NCBI GenBank assembly: GCA_963532425.1
Contig: CAUSKK010000002.1
Location: 1 to 64,000 of the forward strand
Origin: CAUSKK01 sp963532425
Lineage (GTDB): Bacteria > Pseudomonadota > Gammaproteobacteria > Cardiobacteriales > Cardiobacteriaceae
Reading direction: 5' to 3'
DNA length: 64,000 bases
Shown: one piece after another, positions 1 to 7,785 of the stretch
How the letters are laid out: each line of letters opens with the position of its first letter
Numbering within the stretch: position 1 is the stretch's first letter
The notes under the pieces: generated by a model
The model's input: the letters and a program-made list of their open reading frames with translations, nothing else
Told to the model about the DNA's origin: nothing
Databases searched by the model: none
Translations under genes and position numbers: made by a program

Positions 1-674
1 TAGACGTTGGCCGTGGCCGATTCCACCGTGTTCGGCAGGTTGAAAATCACCTCCTGCTCCGGCCCCGGCTGCCAGATGGCCGCCACCGCCTCGCAGACCT
101 CGACGGCAAAATCCGGCTCCGTCTGGGAGAAGCTCTCCGGTGAATACTCGAAAATCCAGCGGCTGCCGGGGTGCTGGGCGGCGCGCTCCTTCAGCAGCTC
201 GGCGCCGAAGCAGGCGATGGCGATGATTTCGGCCCGGGATTTCTCGTAGACCTTCTCGCGCTGTACCCGGGAGGTGGGGTTGTAGAGGTGAACCACGGCC
301 TGCTTCACGCCCTGGAGCGCTTCGAAGGTGCGGTCGATGAGATGCTGGCGCGATTGCACCAGCACCTGCACGGTTACATCGTCGGGAATCAGCTTCTCCT
401 CGATGAGCCGGCGGGTGAAGTCAAATTCAATCTGCGAGGCGCTGGGGAAGCCAATTTCGATTTCCTTGAAGCCCATATCCACCAGCAGTTTGAAGAAGCG
501 CAGCTTCTGGTCGATGGTCATGGGGTCGATGAGGGCCTGGTTGCCGTCGCGCAAATCGACGCTGACCCAGCGCGGCGCCCGGGTCAGGGTTTTATCGGGC
601 CAAGTGCGTTGGAAATCGCGCGGCGACTGGGGTGCGAAGGCAAAGGGGCGGTATTTACGGTAATCAAAGGCCAT
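1..674 (-). CDS. leuA: 2-isopropylmalate synthase, LeuA type 2 (3' part beyond window)
   Basis: First committed step of leucine synthesis: condenses acetyl-CoA with 2-oxoisovalerate. Reading the minus strand from ATG at 674 gives about 224 codons with no stop before the window edge, beginning MAFDYRKYRPFAF. The motif SVDLRDGNQAL, typical of the HMGL-like TIM barrel with its metal-binding aspartate, lies near residue 40, followed by IEIGFPSAS. The long N-terminal lead before this motif fits the yeast/actinobacterial-type LeuA of about 550 residues rather than the shorter enterobacterial form. A GGAGG ribosome site sits just upstream of the ATG. The C-terminal regulatory domain is not visible. 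Confidence 0.93.
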   Translation of the reverse strand, partial: MAFDYRKYRPFAFAPQSPRDFQRTWPDKTLTRAPRWVSVDLRDGNQALIDPMTIDQKLRFFKLLVDMGFKEIEIGFPSASQIEFDFTRRLIEEKLIPDDVTVQVLVQSRQHLIDRTFEALQGVKQAVVHLYNPTSRVQREKVYEKSRAEIIAIACFGAELLKERAAQHPGSRWIFEYSPESFSQTEPDFAVEVCEAVAAIWQPGPEQEVIFNLPNTVESATANV

Positions 675-682
675 GGTTCCTC

Positions 683-847
683 CTAGAAGTCGATGCAACG
701 GCCGTTGCGTTCCCAGTCGCCGAAGCGGGTGGGTTCCGGGCCCTGGGGGCCGCCGATTTCGGTGGGAATGTCCTCCAGCTGTTTCAGCTTGCGGGCCAGC
801 ACCTCCGGGGCCACGGGCAGGGAATTATCTTGGGGTTTATCGCTCAT
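683..847 (-). CDS. DUF1674 / SDHAF4-like small protein
   Basis: A 54-residue protein starting MSDKPQDN and ending GRCIDF. The C-terminal block GPEPTRFGDWERNGRCIDF is the hallmark of the DUF1674 family, whose mitochondrial member SDHAF4 helps assemble succinate dehydrogenase by protecting the flavinated subunit; a role in SDH assembly here is inferred from the family only. The N-terminal half is polar and low in complexity. A GGAGA ribosome site precedes the ATG. It lies between leuA and the RluA-type gene on the same strand, with short gaps on both sides, so it is probably co-transcribed. No sdh genes are visible in the window. Confidence 0.85.
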   Translation of the reverse strand: MSDKPQDNSLPVAPEVLARKLKQLEDIPTEIGGPQGPEPTRFGDWERNGRCIDF

Positions 848-868
848 GTGATTTCTCCGTTGTCGGAA

Positions 869-1480
869 TTAGAAAGGGGTGGGGCAGACCAGCCGCAGCT
901 GCTGGCCGTCGCGGCGGGGCAAATCCAGCTGGTGGGCGTGCAGCAGCAGGCGCGGGCCGGGGTGGGTTTCGTTATAGAACTCGTCGCCGATGATGGGGTA
1001 GCCCCGGGTGGCCAGATGGACGCGCAGCTGATGGCTGCGGCCGGTGTGGGGATAGAGGGCCAGGCGACTGCGGCCGTTTTCATAGCCGAGCAGCTCGTAG
1101 TGGGTGAGCGCGGCCTTGCCGGTTTCATAGCACACCTTCTGGCGCGGCCGGCGCTCCCAATCGACGATAAGCGGATAGTCCATCAGGCCCCGGGCCGGCT
1201 GAATTTCGCCCGCCACCAGGGCGTGGTAGACCTTGGCCACCCGGCGCTGTTCAAACAGGCCCTTGTAGTAGCGTTCGGCCTCCTTGTGCTTGGCAATCAG
1301 CAGCAGGCCGCTGGTGGCCATGTCCAGCCGGTGCACGGCCATGGCGCCGACACAAACTTCCTGGCAGTAGCTCTGGGCGCTGGCGAATTTCTCCGCCCCC
1401 TTGCCCGGCACCGACAGCAGGCCGGCCGGCTTATTGACGGCGAACAGGTCGGCGTCCTCGTAGACCAGCTCCAATTTCAC
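869..1480 (-). CDS. RluA-family RNA pseudouridine synthase
   Basis: Converts uridine to pseudouridine in structured RNA. The catalytic motif HRLDMATSG (aspartate nucleophile) is near residue 70, NKPAGLLSVPG precedes it, and HTGRSHQLRVHL near residue 145 is the usual RluA-family second motif. The short length (203 residues) without an S4 domain resembles RluA (23S U746 and tRNA U32), but substrate cannot be fixed from sequence. I place the start at a GTG (1480) that overlaps the gpsA stop by four bases (GTGA), implying translational coupling; an in-frame upstream extension would run inside gpsA and is unlikely. Confidence 0.85.
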   Translation of the reverse strand: MKLELVYEDADLFAVNKPAGLLSVPGKGAEKFASAQSYCQEVCVGAMAVHRLDMATSGLLLIAKHKEAERYYKGLFEQRRVAKVYHALVAGEIQPARGLMDYPLIVDWERRPRQKVCYETGKAALTHYELLGYENGRSRLALYPHTGRSHQLRVHLATRGYPIIGDEFYNETHPGPRLLLHAHQLDLPRRDGQQLRLVCPTPF

Positions 1481-2463
1481 TGGTTCTCCGCCTTCACCGC
1501 CCGGGCCAGCAGACTTTGCAGCGTCCGTTGCAAATCCCACTGGCCGGTGAGCAGCCGGTGCAGGTGCTCGGTGATGGGCATGTGGACGCCGTAGTGCTGG
1601 GCCATGGTCCAGGTTTCGTGGGTGGTGTGTTCGCCCTCCACCACCTGATTAATCAGGGCCTTGGCGGCGGAAGCGCTTCCCCCCAGGCCGAGCTGGTAGC
1701 CGAAGCGGCGGTTGCGCGACTGCTCGTCGGTGCAGGTCAGCACCAAATCGCCGAGGCCGGCCAGGCCCATCAGCGTTTCCTCCTGGCCGCCCAGCACCTG
1801 ATTGAGCCGACGGATTTCGCGCAGGCCCCGGGTAATCAGGGCCGCCCGGGTGTTGGCGCCGAGGCCAAGGCCGTCGGCAATGCCGGTGGCAATGGCGATG
1901 ACGTTTTTCACGGCACCGCCAATCTGAACGCCGATGAGGTCGGTGGTGGTATAGCAGAGGAAATTCTGGCCATGCAGCCGTTCGGCAAAGGTTCGGGCCA
2001 GGTCCTCATCGGCGCTGGCCACGGTGATGGCCGTCGGCCGGCCCAGGGCCACCTCCTTGGCAAAGCTGGGGCCGGCGATGACGCCGAAGCCGTTGTGGGG
2101 CAGGCGTTCGCGGAAGCTGTGGCTCAACGGCTGGCCGTTGAAGAAGCCCTTGATGGCCCAGAAAATCGGCTGGGCCACGTTGAGGGCACGCAGCCGTTCC
2201 AGGGTCTCGACGAAAACATGGCTGGGCACCACCAATAAAATAAAAGCGCTTCCGGTCAAAGCGCTTTGCAGGTCCACCACGGGTTCCAGGTTGGGGGGAA
2301 AGGGAATGCCACCGAGATAGCGCCTGTTTTCGCCGTCGGCGCGGAGCTGGGCCATGTGTTCGGCCCGGTGGCCCCAGAGTTTCACCCGTTGGCCGGCCCG
2401 GGCCAGTTGCAGCGCCAGCGCTGTTCCCCAGCTGCCGGCACCGAGCACCGCGACCTGGCTCAT
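1477..2463 (-). CDS. gpsA: NAD(P)-dependent glycerol-3-phosphate dehydrogenase
   Basis: Reduces dihydroxyacetone phosphate to sn-glycerol-3-phosphate for phospholipid synthesis; cytosolic. The Rossmann nucleotide loop GAGSWG is at residues 8-13, GPSFAKEV at 131-138, and the catalytic lysine sits in GGAVKNVIA (K186). The 328-residue length is normal. The gene overlaps secB by four bases (ATGA) upstream and the pseudouridine synthase downstream, making a tight secB-gpsA-rlu operon; a secB-gpsA pairing is common in gammaproteobacteria. It contains one perfect GAAGCGCTTC palindrome near 1670. Confidence 0.96.
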   Translation of the reverse strand: MSQVAVLGAGSWGTALALQLARAGQRVKLWGHRAEHMAQLRADGENRRYLGGIPFPPNLEPVVDLQSALTGSAFILLVVPSHVFVETLERLRALNVAQPIFWAIKGFFNGQPLSHSFRERLPHNGFGVIAGPSFAKEVALGRPTAITVASADEDLARTFAERLHGQNFLCYTTTDLIGVQIGGAVKNVIAIATGIADGLGLGANTRAALITRGLREIRRLNQVLGGQEETLMGLAGLGDLVLTCTDEQSRNRRFGYQLGLGGSASAAKALINQVVEGEHTTHETWTMAQHYGVHMPITEHLHRLLTGQWDLQRTLQSLLARAVKAENQ

Positions 2464-2933
2464 GATTGCTGCTGGGCTTCCTGTTCGGCCACCTGCTCCT
2501 GCATACGCTCCTGATAGAGGGCATCAAAGTTCACCGGCATCAGATAAAGGGCGGGGAAGCCGGCCCGCACCACGGCGTTGGAAACCACCTCGCGGGCATA
2601 GGGGAAGAGCAGGCTCGGACAGTAGGCGTTGAGGGCGTGATGCAGCTGGGCTTCGGTCAGGCCCTGAATCTCGAAAACGCCGCCCTGGGAAACCTGTACC
2701 AGATAGATGGTGCGTTCGCCGTCCTTGGCGGTAACGGTCAGTTTCAATTTAACGGCGTAGTAGTTGGCTTCGGGCAGTTTCTGCACCTCGTGAACCAGAT
2801 TCATGCCCACTTCCGGGCGCTGCTGCTCCTCTTGGAAAATCTGGGGGGCGTGGGGAACTTCAACGGATAAATCGTCGATGTACATCTTGCGAATATCAAC
2901 GAAAACTTCAGGAACGGTCTGTTCTTCACTCAT
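2460..2933 (-). CDS. secB: Protein-export chaperone SecB
   Basis: Cytosolic tetrameric chaperone that keeps precursors unfolded and delivers them to SecA. The 157-residue protein shows the family blocks YIDDLSVEVPHAPQIF and CPSLLFPYAREVVS, and an acidic/glutamine-rich tail. I start at the ATG at 2933, which has AAGGAG eight bases upstream, rather than the ATG three codons earlier, which has no such site. It is the first gene of the leftward operon with gpsA; the short gap to the divergent glutaredoxin gene must hold both promoters. Confidence 0.95.
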   Translation of the reverse strand: MSEEQTVPEVFVDIRKMYIDDLSVEVPHAPQIFQEEQQRPEVGMNLVHEVQKLPEANYYAVKLKLTVTAKDGERTIYLVQVSQGGVFEIQGLTEAQLHHALNAYCPSLLFPYAREVVSNAVVRAGFPALYLMPVNFDALYQERMQEQVAEQEAQQQS

Positions 2934-2963
2934 GGGAAACACTCCTTAGGGGGTAAAGGCTTT

Positions 2964-2969
2964 ATTGTA
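2964..2969 (-). promoter_or_regulatory. Possible -10 element for the secB operon
   Basis: The minus strand reads TACAAT 31 bases upstream of the secB start, inside the only short gap between the divergent secB and glutaredoxin genes. No good -35 box is visible at standard spacing, so this is a weak call. Confidence 0.3.
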
Positions 2970-2982
2970 GTATATGCAAGTT

Positions 2983-3210
2983 ATGGAAAATCTAACTTTA
3001 TATATCCGCCGGGGCTGCCATCTCTGCGACCAGGCCCGGCGTTTATTGGGCGCCGAGCAACTGTCGGTCCGGCTGGTGGACATCGACCAGCAGGCCGAGC
3101 TCAAAGCCCGCTATGACTGGCTGGTGCCGGTGCTTTATCGTGCCGACCACGACCGGGAACTGTGCTATCCCTTCGACCGGGAAGCGCTTCTTCACTTTCT
3201 CCAACCCTAA
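2983..3210 (+). CDS. Glutaredoxin-like (DUF836) thiol protein
   Basis: A small thioredoxin-fold protein of 75 residues. The opening strand LTLYIRRGCHLCDQA carries a CxxC redox motif (CHLC), and WLVPVLY supplies the cis-proline region. This matches the glutaredoxin-like DUF836 family, whose exact partner is generally unknown. Two ATGs are possible (2974 and 2983) and neither has a clear ribosome site; the second gives the usual family start. The C terminus includes a perfect GAAGCGCTTC (3181-3190) encoding EAL. hemN starts six bases after the stop, so the two are probably co-transcribed. Confidence 0.8.
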   Translation: MENLTLYIRRGCHLCDQARRLLGAEQLSVRLVDIDQQAELKARYDWLVPVLYRADHDRELCYPFDREALLHFLQP

Positions 3211-3216
3211 AAACCT

Positions 3217-4593
3217 ATGGCCCGTTATTTCCAGCGGGATTTGATTCAAAAATACAGTCAAAACGCCCCGCGCTACACCTCCTATCCCACCGCCGTGGAG
3301 TTCAGCGGCGACCACTACGGCATCGCCGAGCACCGCGCCGCCCTGCAACGAAGCGCTTCGGCGGCCCTGTCGGTCTATATCCACATTCCCTTCTGTGAGC
3401 ACGTTTGTTACTACTGCGGCTGCAACAAAATCATCACCCGCAACCACGAGCAGGCCCAGCAGTATCTGGACTATCTGGAAAAGGAAATCCGCCTCCAGTG
3501 CCAGGACATCAACACCGCCCGGCCGCTGGTGCAGCTGCATTTCGGCGGCGGCACGCCCACCTTCCTGCGCCGCAGCGAGATGGAGCGGCTCTTCGCCATT
3601 CTCCACCGCCATTTTCAGTTCGCCGACGATGCCCAGGGCGAATTTTCCATTGAAATCGACCCGCGCACGGTAACGCCGGCCGATTTGAAATATCTGCGCG
3701 CGCTCGGCTTTAACCGGGTCAGCTTCGGCGTACAGGACTTCAACGAGGAGGTGCAGCGGGCGGTTAATCGTATCCAGCCCTTCAGCGACGTGGAAAAAAC
3801 CATGGCGGCGGCCCGGGCCGAGGGCTTCCACAGCATCAGCGCCGATTTGATTTATGGGCTGCCGAAGCAGACCGTGGCCAGCTTTGCCGAGAGTATCCGC
3901 CAGATGCTCAGCCTCGGCCCCGACCGGCTGGCCGTCTTCCACTATGCCCATATGCCACAGCTTTTCGGGGCCCAGCGCCAGATTCGCGACGGCGACCTGC
4001 CCGACGCCGAGGCCAAGCTGGCCATGCTGGAACACACCATCGACGCCCTGACCGGCAACGGCTACGAATTCATCGGCCTCGACCACTTCGCCAAGAGTAG
4101 CGACAGCCTGGTGCAGCACCAGCGCGCCGGCACGCTCTACCGCAATTTTCAGGGCTATTCCACCTTCGGCGACTGTGATTTGTTCGGCTTCGGCATCAGC
4201 TCCATTTCCATGGTCGGCGACAGCTACAGCCAGAACGAGAAGGCGCGCAGCCGCTACTACCAGCGCCTGGACGAGGACAGGCTGCCAATTCTGCGCGGCC
4301 GTCGTCTCAACGACGACGACCAGGTGCGGCGCTGGGTCATCAGCCAAATCATGTGCAATCTGCGCCTGAATCTGGCCGAGGTGGGGGAGCGCTTCGGCCT
4401 CGACGGTCGCCGCTACTTTGCCGAGGAGTGGCAGCGACTCCAGCCGCTGGCCGAGGACGGTCTGATTCACCTCGACGGCGACCGGCTGACGGTGCTGCCG
4501 CCGGGCCGCTTGCTGATTCGTAATGTGGCCATGATTTTCGATGTCTACCTGCAGCGGCACAACGCCGGCCAGCGCTTCAGCAAAACCCTCTAG
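3217..4593 (+). CDS. hemN: Oxygen-independent coproporphyrinogen III oxidase
   Basis: Radical-SAM enzyme that decarboxylates two propionate side chains to make protoporphyrinogen IX without oxygen. The iron-sulphur motif is C60-x3-C64-x2-C67 with the additional C69 typical of true HemN, preceded by YIHIPFC. FGGGTPTFL and the C-terminal HemN domain are present; 458 residues matches the family (about 457). YTSYPTA near residue 20 is the characteristic HemN N-terminal trip-wire region, absent from the HemW heme chaperone. A perfect palindrome at 3350-3359 encodes R-S-A-S. Confidence 0.96.
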   Translation: MARYFQRDLIQKYSQNAPRYTSYPTAVEFSGDHYGIAEHRAALQRSASAALSVYIHIPFCEHVCYYCGCNKIITRNHEQAQQYLDYLEKEIRLQCQDINTARPLVQLHFGGGTPTFLRRSEMERLFAILHRHFQFADDAQGEFSIEIDPRTVTPADLKYLRALGFNRVSFGVQDFNEEVQRAVNRIQPFSDVEKTMAAARAEGFHSISADLIYGLPKQTVASFAESIRQMLSLGPDRLAVFHYAHMPQLFGAQRQIRDGDLPDAEAKLAMLEHTIDALTGNGYEFIGLDHFAKSSDSLVQHQRAGTLYRNFQGYSTFGDCDLFGFGISSISMVGDSYSQNEKARSRYYQRLDEDRLPILRGRRLNDDDQVRRWVISQIMCNLRLNLAEVGERFGLDGRRYFAEEWQRLQPLAEDGLIHLDGDRLTVLPPGRLLIRNVAMIFDVYLQRHNAGQRFSKTL

Positions 4594-4620
4594 GGTTGGT
4601 TTTTGGGCCCGGCCCGGTGC

Positions 4621-4636
4621 TGGCGTGCTTATTGCA
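4621..4636 (+). promoter_or_regulatory. Candidate sigma-54 (-24/-12) promoter of the minor pilin operon
   Basis: TGGCGTG, four bases, then TTGCA: GG (-24) and GC (-12) are separated by exactly ten bases, as sigma-54 RNA polymerase requires, and only two bases differ from the consensus TGGCACG-N4-TTGCW. It lies 35 bases before the first pilin ATG. Pilin promoters in several gammaproteobacteria are sigma-54/PilR dependent, which fits. No enhancer-binding site could be identified. Confidence 0.6.
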
Positions 4637-4670
4637 TAAGCCCCTTAACTCATTATTCCTGGAAAATAAA

Positions 4671-5237
4671 ATGAAATTAAATCGACGCAGCAAACAGAAA
4701 GGCATGTCCCTTTTGGAAGTGGTGGTTGCCATGTTGGTCATCGGCATCGCCCTGGCCGGCAGCATTGCCATGATTCAATCGTCCAACCGCTATGGCCTCA
4801 GTGCGGCCTTCACCTCCATAGCCCAGCAGCAGGCCCAGACCATCATCAACCAGATGCGCGCCAACAACGTGGCCCGGGACACTTATCTGGTCTACGGCGC
4901 CACCAACAAGGCCGCCAACAACGAGCCGCAATATAACTTTGAGACGCTCTACGACAACAACCTGATTGCGCAGAACACCAGCAATTTTAAGAGCAAGAAG
5001 GGCGCGGCCTGTCCGGCACCCTGCGACGTGAAGCAGGCGGCCAAGCAAATGGCCATCAATGAAATGGCCACCTGGCTCACCAGCCTGGAACAGGAATTGC
5101 CCCAGGGCATCGGCTATGTGCAAAAAACCCCGAACGAAAACTATATGGTCTATGTGATGTGGAAGGCCAGCGAAGCCAAATCCGACGAAGAGGTTAAGCT
5201 CAAAACCTACGGCATTGCCGTGCCCTTCTCCATCTGA
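4671..5237 (+). CDS. pilV: Type IV pilus minor pilin PilV-like
   Basis: Prepilin of 188 residues with a short basic leader ending KQKG before MSLLEVVVAML, the prepilin peptidase cleavage site with glutamate at mature position 5, followed by a single hydrophobic helix. It is the first of five consecutive prepilin-like genes, whose order (PilV, PilW, PilX, then pseudopilin-like genes) matches the minor-pilin cluster that primes type IV pilus assembly. Two cysteines in PAPCD and KGAACPA could form a disulphide. Start chosen at 4671 because it gives a normal short leader; further upstream in-frame sequence lies in the promoter region. Confidence 0.85.
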   Translation: MKLNRRSKQKGMSLLEVVVAMLVIGIALAGSIAMIQSSNRYGLSAAFTSIAQQQAQTIINQMRANNVARDTYLVYGATNKAANNEPQYNFETLYDNNLIAQNTSNFKSKKGAACPAPCDVKQAAKQMAINEMATWLTSLEQELPQGIGYVQKTPNENYMVYVMWKASEAKSDEEVKLKTYGIAVPFSI

Positions 5238-5253
5238 TTCATGAGAACTTAAG

Positions 5254-6477
5254 ATGAAAAAATTTACGAAGAAACAAAAGGGTGTTTCCCTGCTGGAGAT
5301 GCTGATTGCCATGGGCATCGGCCTGCTGCTGATTATGGCCCTGGCCATTCTGATGACCACCTCCAACAAATCCTCGGCCGAACGCACGCTCACGGAAATG
5401 ATGGACGAAAGCGCCCGCCAGGTGTTCGCCAAGATTGGCTATGACATCACCATGGCCGGCTATGTGGACACCTTCGTCGATAAGGAGCGGGTGGAAAACT
5501 CGCTGCTGGGCGAGGATAAAATTGTGGCCCGCTTCGGCAAATTCTCCGATGAGAAGCTGTCGGAGCTGAGCATCAGCGGCGCCAACTGGGAAAACGCCAA
5601 CCGCTACAGCCTGCTCGGCTACCTGTCCAATAACAAGGTGATTCCGGTCTTCGGCTGTGGCACCAAGCTCAACGATGACGGCACCTGCCCCAATCCCAAC
5701 CCCACCACCCAGCAGAGCATCCGTCTGAGCCATGAGGTGATTCGGCCGGAGATTGGCGGCGCCACCCCACCCCCCTTCCCGTCCCTGTCCAGCCTGAAAC
5801 AGGAGAAGGACAGTCGCTCCGATGCAGCCGGCAGCTGCAACGGCGAAGCGCTTCTTGACAACACCTCGGCCTCGACCTACTCGGTCATCGCCAACACCTA
5901 TTTCCTGAAGAAACCCACCACCGAGAAGGACACCGGCCTGTCCTGCTACAGCGCCCGCTGGCAACTGAAAAAGCCCACCGAGGACGCCGTACCCGAGAAG
6001 GCCCCCAATCTGGCGGCCAACCAGAACGCCCCGGCGGTGAGCAACATCGACCAGATGGTTTTCCGCTATCTGGTTACCAGCGCCAACGGCGAGAACAAGA
6101 TAGAAATCAAGAATGAAACCGGCGCCGCCCGTAACACCAAATCCTATCTGCAGCCCAATAGCGTCCAGGACGCCAACAAAAACCCGCTGGGTTGGAGTGC
6201 GGTAACCGGCGTGGAAGTGTGTCTGGTGGTGGCCATGGAACAGACCAGCGATGCGGCCAAGAGTTCAAAAATCATCGACGACCTGGCTCAGGTGCAACCC
6301 ATTATTCCCAGCTGTCTACGTAAGAACAACGGCGAAGAATCCTACAGCGAGTTCCAGGACGGCACGGCCCGCAGCAGCGGCGATAACAAGTTCTACCGTC
6401 GCTATGTGCGCACCTTTAGCATTAGTAATAACCTGAATCTGCCCATGTTGAACATGGAGAAGATTAAATTGCCCTGA
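5254..6477 (+). CDS. pilW: Type IV pilus assembly protein PilW-like
   Basis: A 407-residue prepilin. Leader MKKFTKKQKG precedes VSLLEMLIAMGIG, the class III signal with glutamate 5, and a hydrophobic helix; the long periplasmic C-terminal part resembles PilW, a minor pilin needed for priming the pilus and holding it at the membrane. Cysteine pairs occur at FGCGTK/GTCPN and in CYSARW/EVCLVV. It follows PilV by 16 bases. A perfect palindrome at 5845-5854 encodes the EAL of GEALLD. Confidence 0.85.
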   Translation: MKKFTKKQKGVSLLEMLIAMGIGLLLIMALAILMTTSNKSSAERTLTEMMDESARQVFAKIGYDITMAGYVDTFVDKERVENSLLGEDKIVARFGKFSDEKLSELSISGANWENANRYSLLGYLSNNKVIPVFGCGTKLNDDGTCPNPNPTTQQSIRLSHEVIRPEIGGATPPPFPSLSSLKQEKDSRSDAAGSCNGEALLDNTSASTYSVIANTYFLKKPTTEKDTGLSCYSARWQLKKPTEDAVPEKAPNLAANQNAPAVSNIDQMVFRYLVTSANGENKIEIKNETGAARNTKSYLQPNSVQDANKNPLGWSAVTGVEVCLVVAMEQTSDAAKSSKIIDDLAQVQPIIPSCLRKNNGEESYSEFQDGTARSSGDNKFYRRYVRTFSISNNLNLPMLNMEKIKLP

Positions 6478-6487
6478 GGATTTATCC

Positions 6488-7225
6488 ATGTTGCAACCGA
6501 TGAGAAAAAGAAAAAACGAGCAAGGCATTGTGCTGCTCACCTGTCTGGTCTTCCTGATGGTGCTGCTGGCCATGCTGCGCTTTGCCCTGATGAGCGCCAA
6601 GGTGGAAGAGGATAAGGCTGGCATTGACCTGGATTTGATGACCGCCCACGAGGCGGCCCAGATGGGTCTGGACCAGGCCGAAACCGAGGTTTTCCGCATG
6701 GCGAAGAAATACTGCCAGGACAAGGGCGGCACCAACTGCACCGAGGAAAAGGATTTGATTTCCTATCTGTCCGACCTCTTCCAGGGTGAGGACTACCGCA
6801 CCCTGGCCTATACCCAGCCCTACAGCCGGGGCAGCAGCGTGGCCGGTAGCTACCAGCTGGCCTATGGCAAGGGCATCTATGACGCCCAGTACTACAACAG
6901 CCACGGCCTGAGCAGCTGTAAACCCACCTGGATTTGCATGAAGTGGATGGACAGCGCCAAGGCGGTGCTGGACGCGGCCCAGGAACAGCGCGGTTCCACC
7001 GGTGCCAGCGCCAATAATCTGGAGGTGCTGCCCATGCTGGTCAATGCCAACGACCGGCCGCCCTACCAGTTTGTGATTGAGCGCTTCACCGCCGACGAAC
7101 TCACCGGCGGCAGTGGTGGCAGCAGCGACGCCGTCATGCGCATTACCGCCGTTGGCGTCGGTCGCGGCGAATCGGGCAGCCATCTGACGTCCAAGATGCT
7201 GCAATCCACCTACATTCTGCCCTAG
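6488..7225 (+). CDS. pilX: Type IV pilus assembly protein PilX-like
   Basis: A 245-residue prepilin-like protein. The N terminus MRKRKNEQG is followed by IVLLTCLVFLMVLLAM; the glutamate-5 position is replaced by a hydrophobic residue, as is usual for the PilX/GspK-type N-terminal domain. Cysteines in KYCQDKGGTNC and SSCKPTWICM may form disulphides. GAGGA seven bases before the ATG at 6488 supports that start. It sits between pilW and a GspH/FimT-like gene in one operon. Confidence 0.8.
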   Translation: MLQPMRKRKNEQGIVLLTCLVFLMVLLAMLRFALMSAKVEEDKAGIDLDLMTAHEAAQMGLDQAETEVFRMAKKYCQDKGGTNCTEEKDLISYLSDLFQGEDYRTLAYTQPYSRGSSVAGSYQLAYGKGIYDAQYYNSHGLSSCKPTWICMKWMDSAKAVLDAAQEQRGSTGASANNLEVLPMLVNANDRPPYQFVIERFTADELTGGSGGSSDAVMRITAVGVGRGESGSHLTSKMLQSTYILP

Positions 7226-7234
7226 GAGATGCCG

Positions 7235-7768
7235 ATGAAACGAAGCCAACAACAGGGCTACACCATGATGGAGCTGCTGATTACGGTGCTGGTGCTGGCG
7301 GTGCTGATTGCCATTGCCGCACCGGCCTACCAGCAGATGCTGGAACGGCAGCGGGTGCGCGATGCGGTCAATGAGTGGCAGAACTCCTTCTACCTGGCCC
7401 AGCGTGAGGCCATGCGCCTGAAGGACAACGTCTATCTCTGCGGCAGCAAGGACGGCCAGACCTGCGACCTGAGCGGCCGCGAGATGGACTTTAGCAACGG
7501 CTGGATTGTGGCCGTCAAGGAGCCCACCGGCCCGAACAATTTCCGCGTGCTGCAGGACGTGCCCTTCCGCGAGAAGGGCATCAAGCTGGTGCTGCGCAGT
7601 GGCAACAAGCCGCTGATTTTTGCCAGCAACGGCCGGGTTAATCTCCAGAGCAGTCTGGCCATTTGTCTGGAATCGCGTATGACCCGGGCCGACTGCGACG
7701 CCAGCCAGTCCTACGATGGCAAGGTCTTTTCCATCCAGAACAGCCGGCTCATGATGAAAAAACCCTAA
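7235..7768 (+). CDS. fimT: GspH/FimT-type pseudopilin
   Basis: Minor pilin of 177 residues: leader MKRSQQQG, then YTMMELLITVLVLAVLIAIAAP with glutamate 5 and the hydrophobic helix, and the GspH/FimT pattern REAMRLKDNVYLC with a later SNGRV block. I take the second ATG (7235) because TAGGAG ends six bases before it, whereas the first ATG directly abuts that site. It is followed by the last pilin gene after 17 bases. FimT-family proteins in some naturally competent bacteria bind DNA, which is of interest next to the iterated palindrome, but that function is not shown here. Confidence 0.8.
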   Translation: MKRSQQQGYTMMELLITVLVLAVLIAIAAPAYQQMLERQRVRDAVNEWQNSFYLAQREAMRLKDNVYLCGSKDGQTCDLSGREMDFSNGWIVAVKEPTGPNNFRVLQDVPFREKGIKLVLRSGNKPLIFASNGRVNLQSSLAICLESRMTRADCDASQSYDGKVFSIQNSRLMMKKP

Positions 7769-7785
7769 TTAGCGAGAATTTATCG

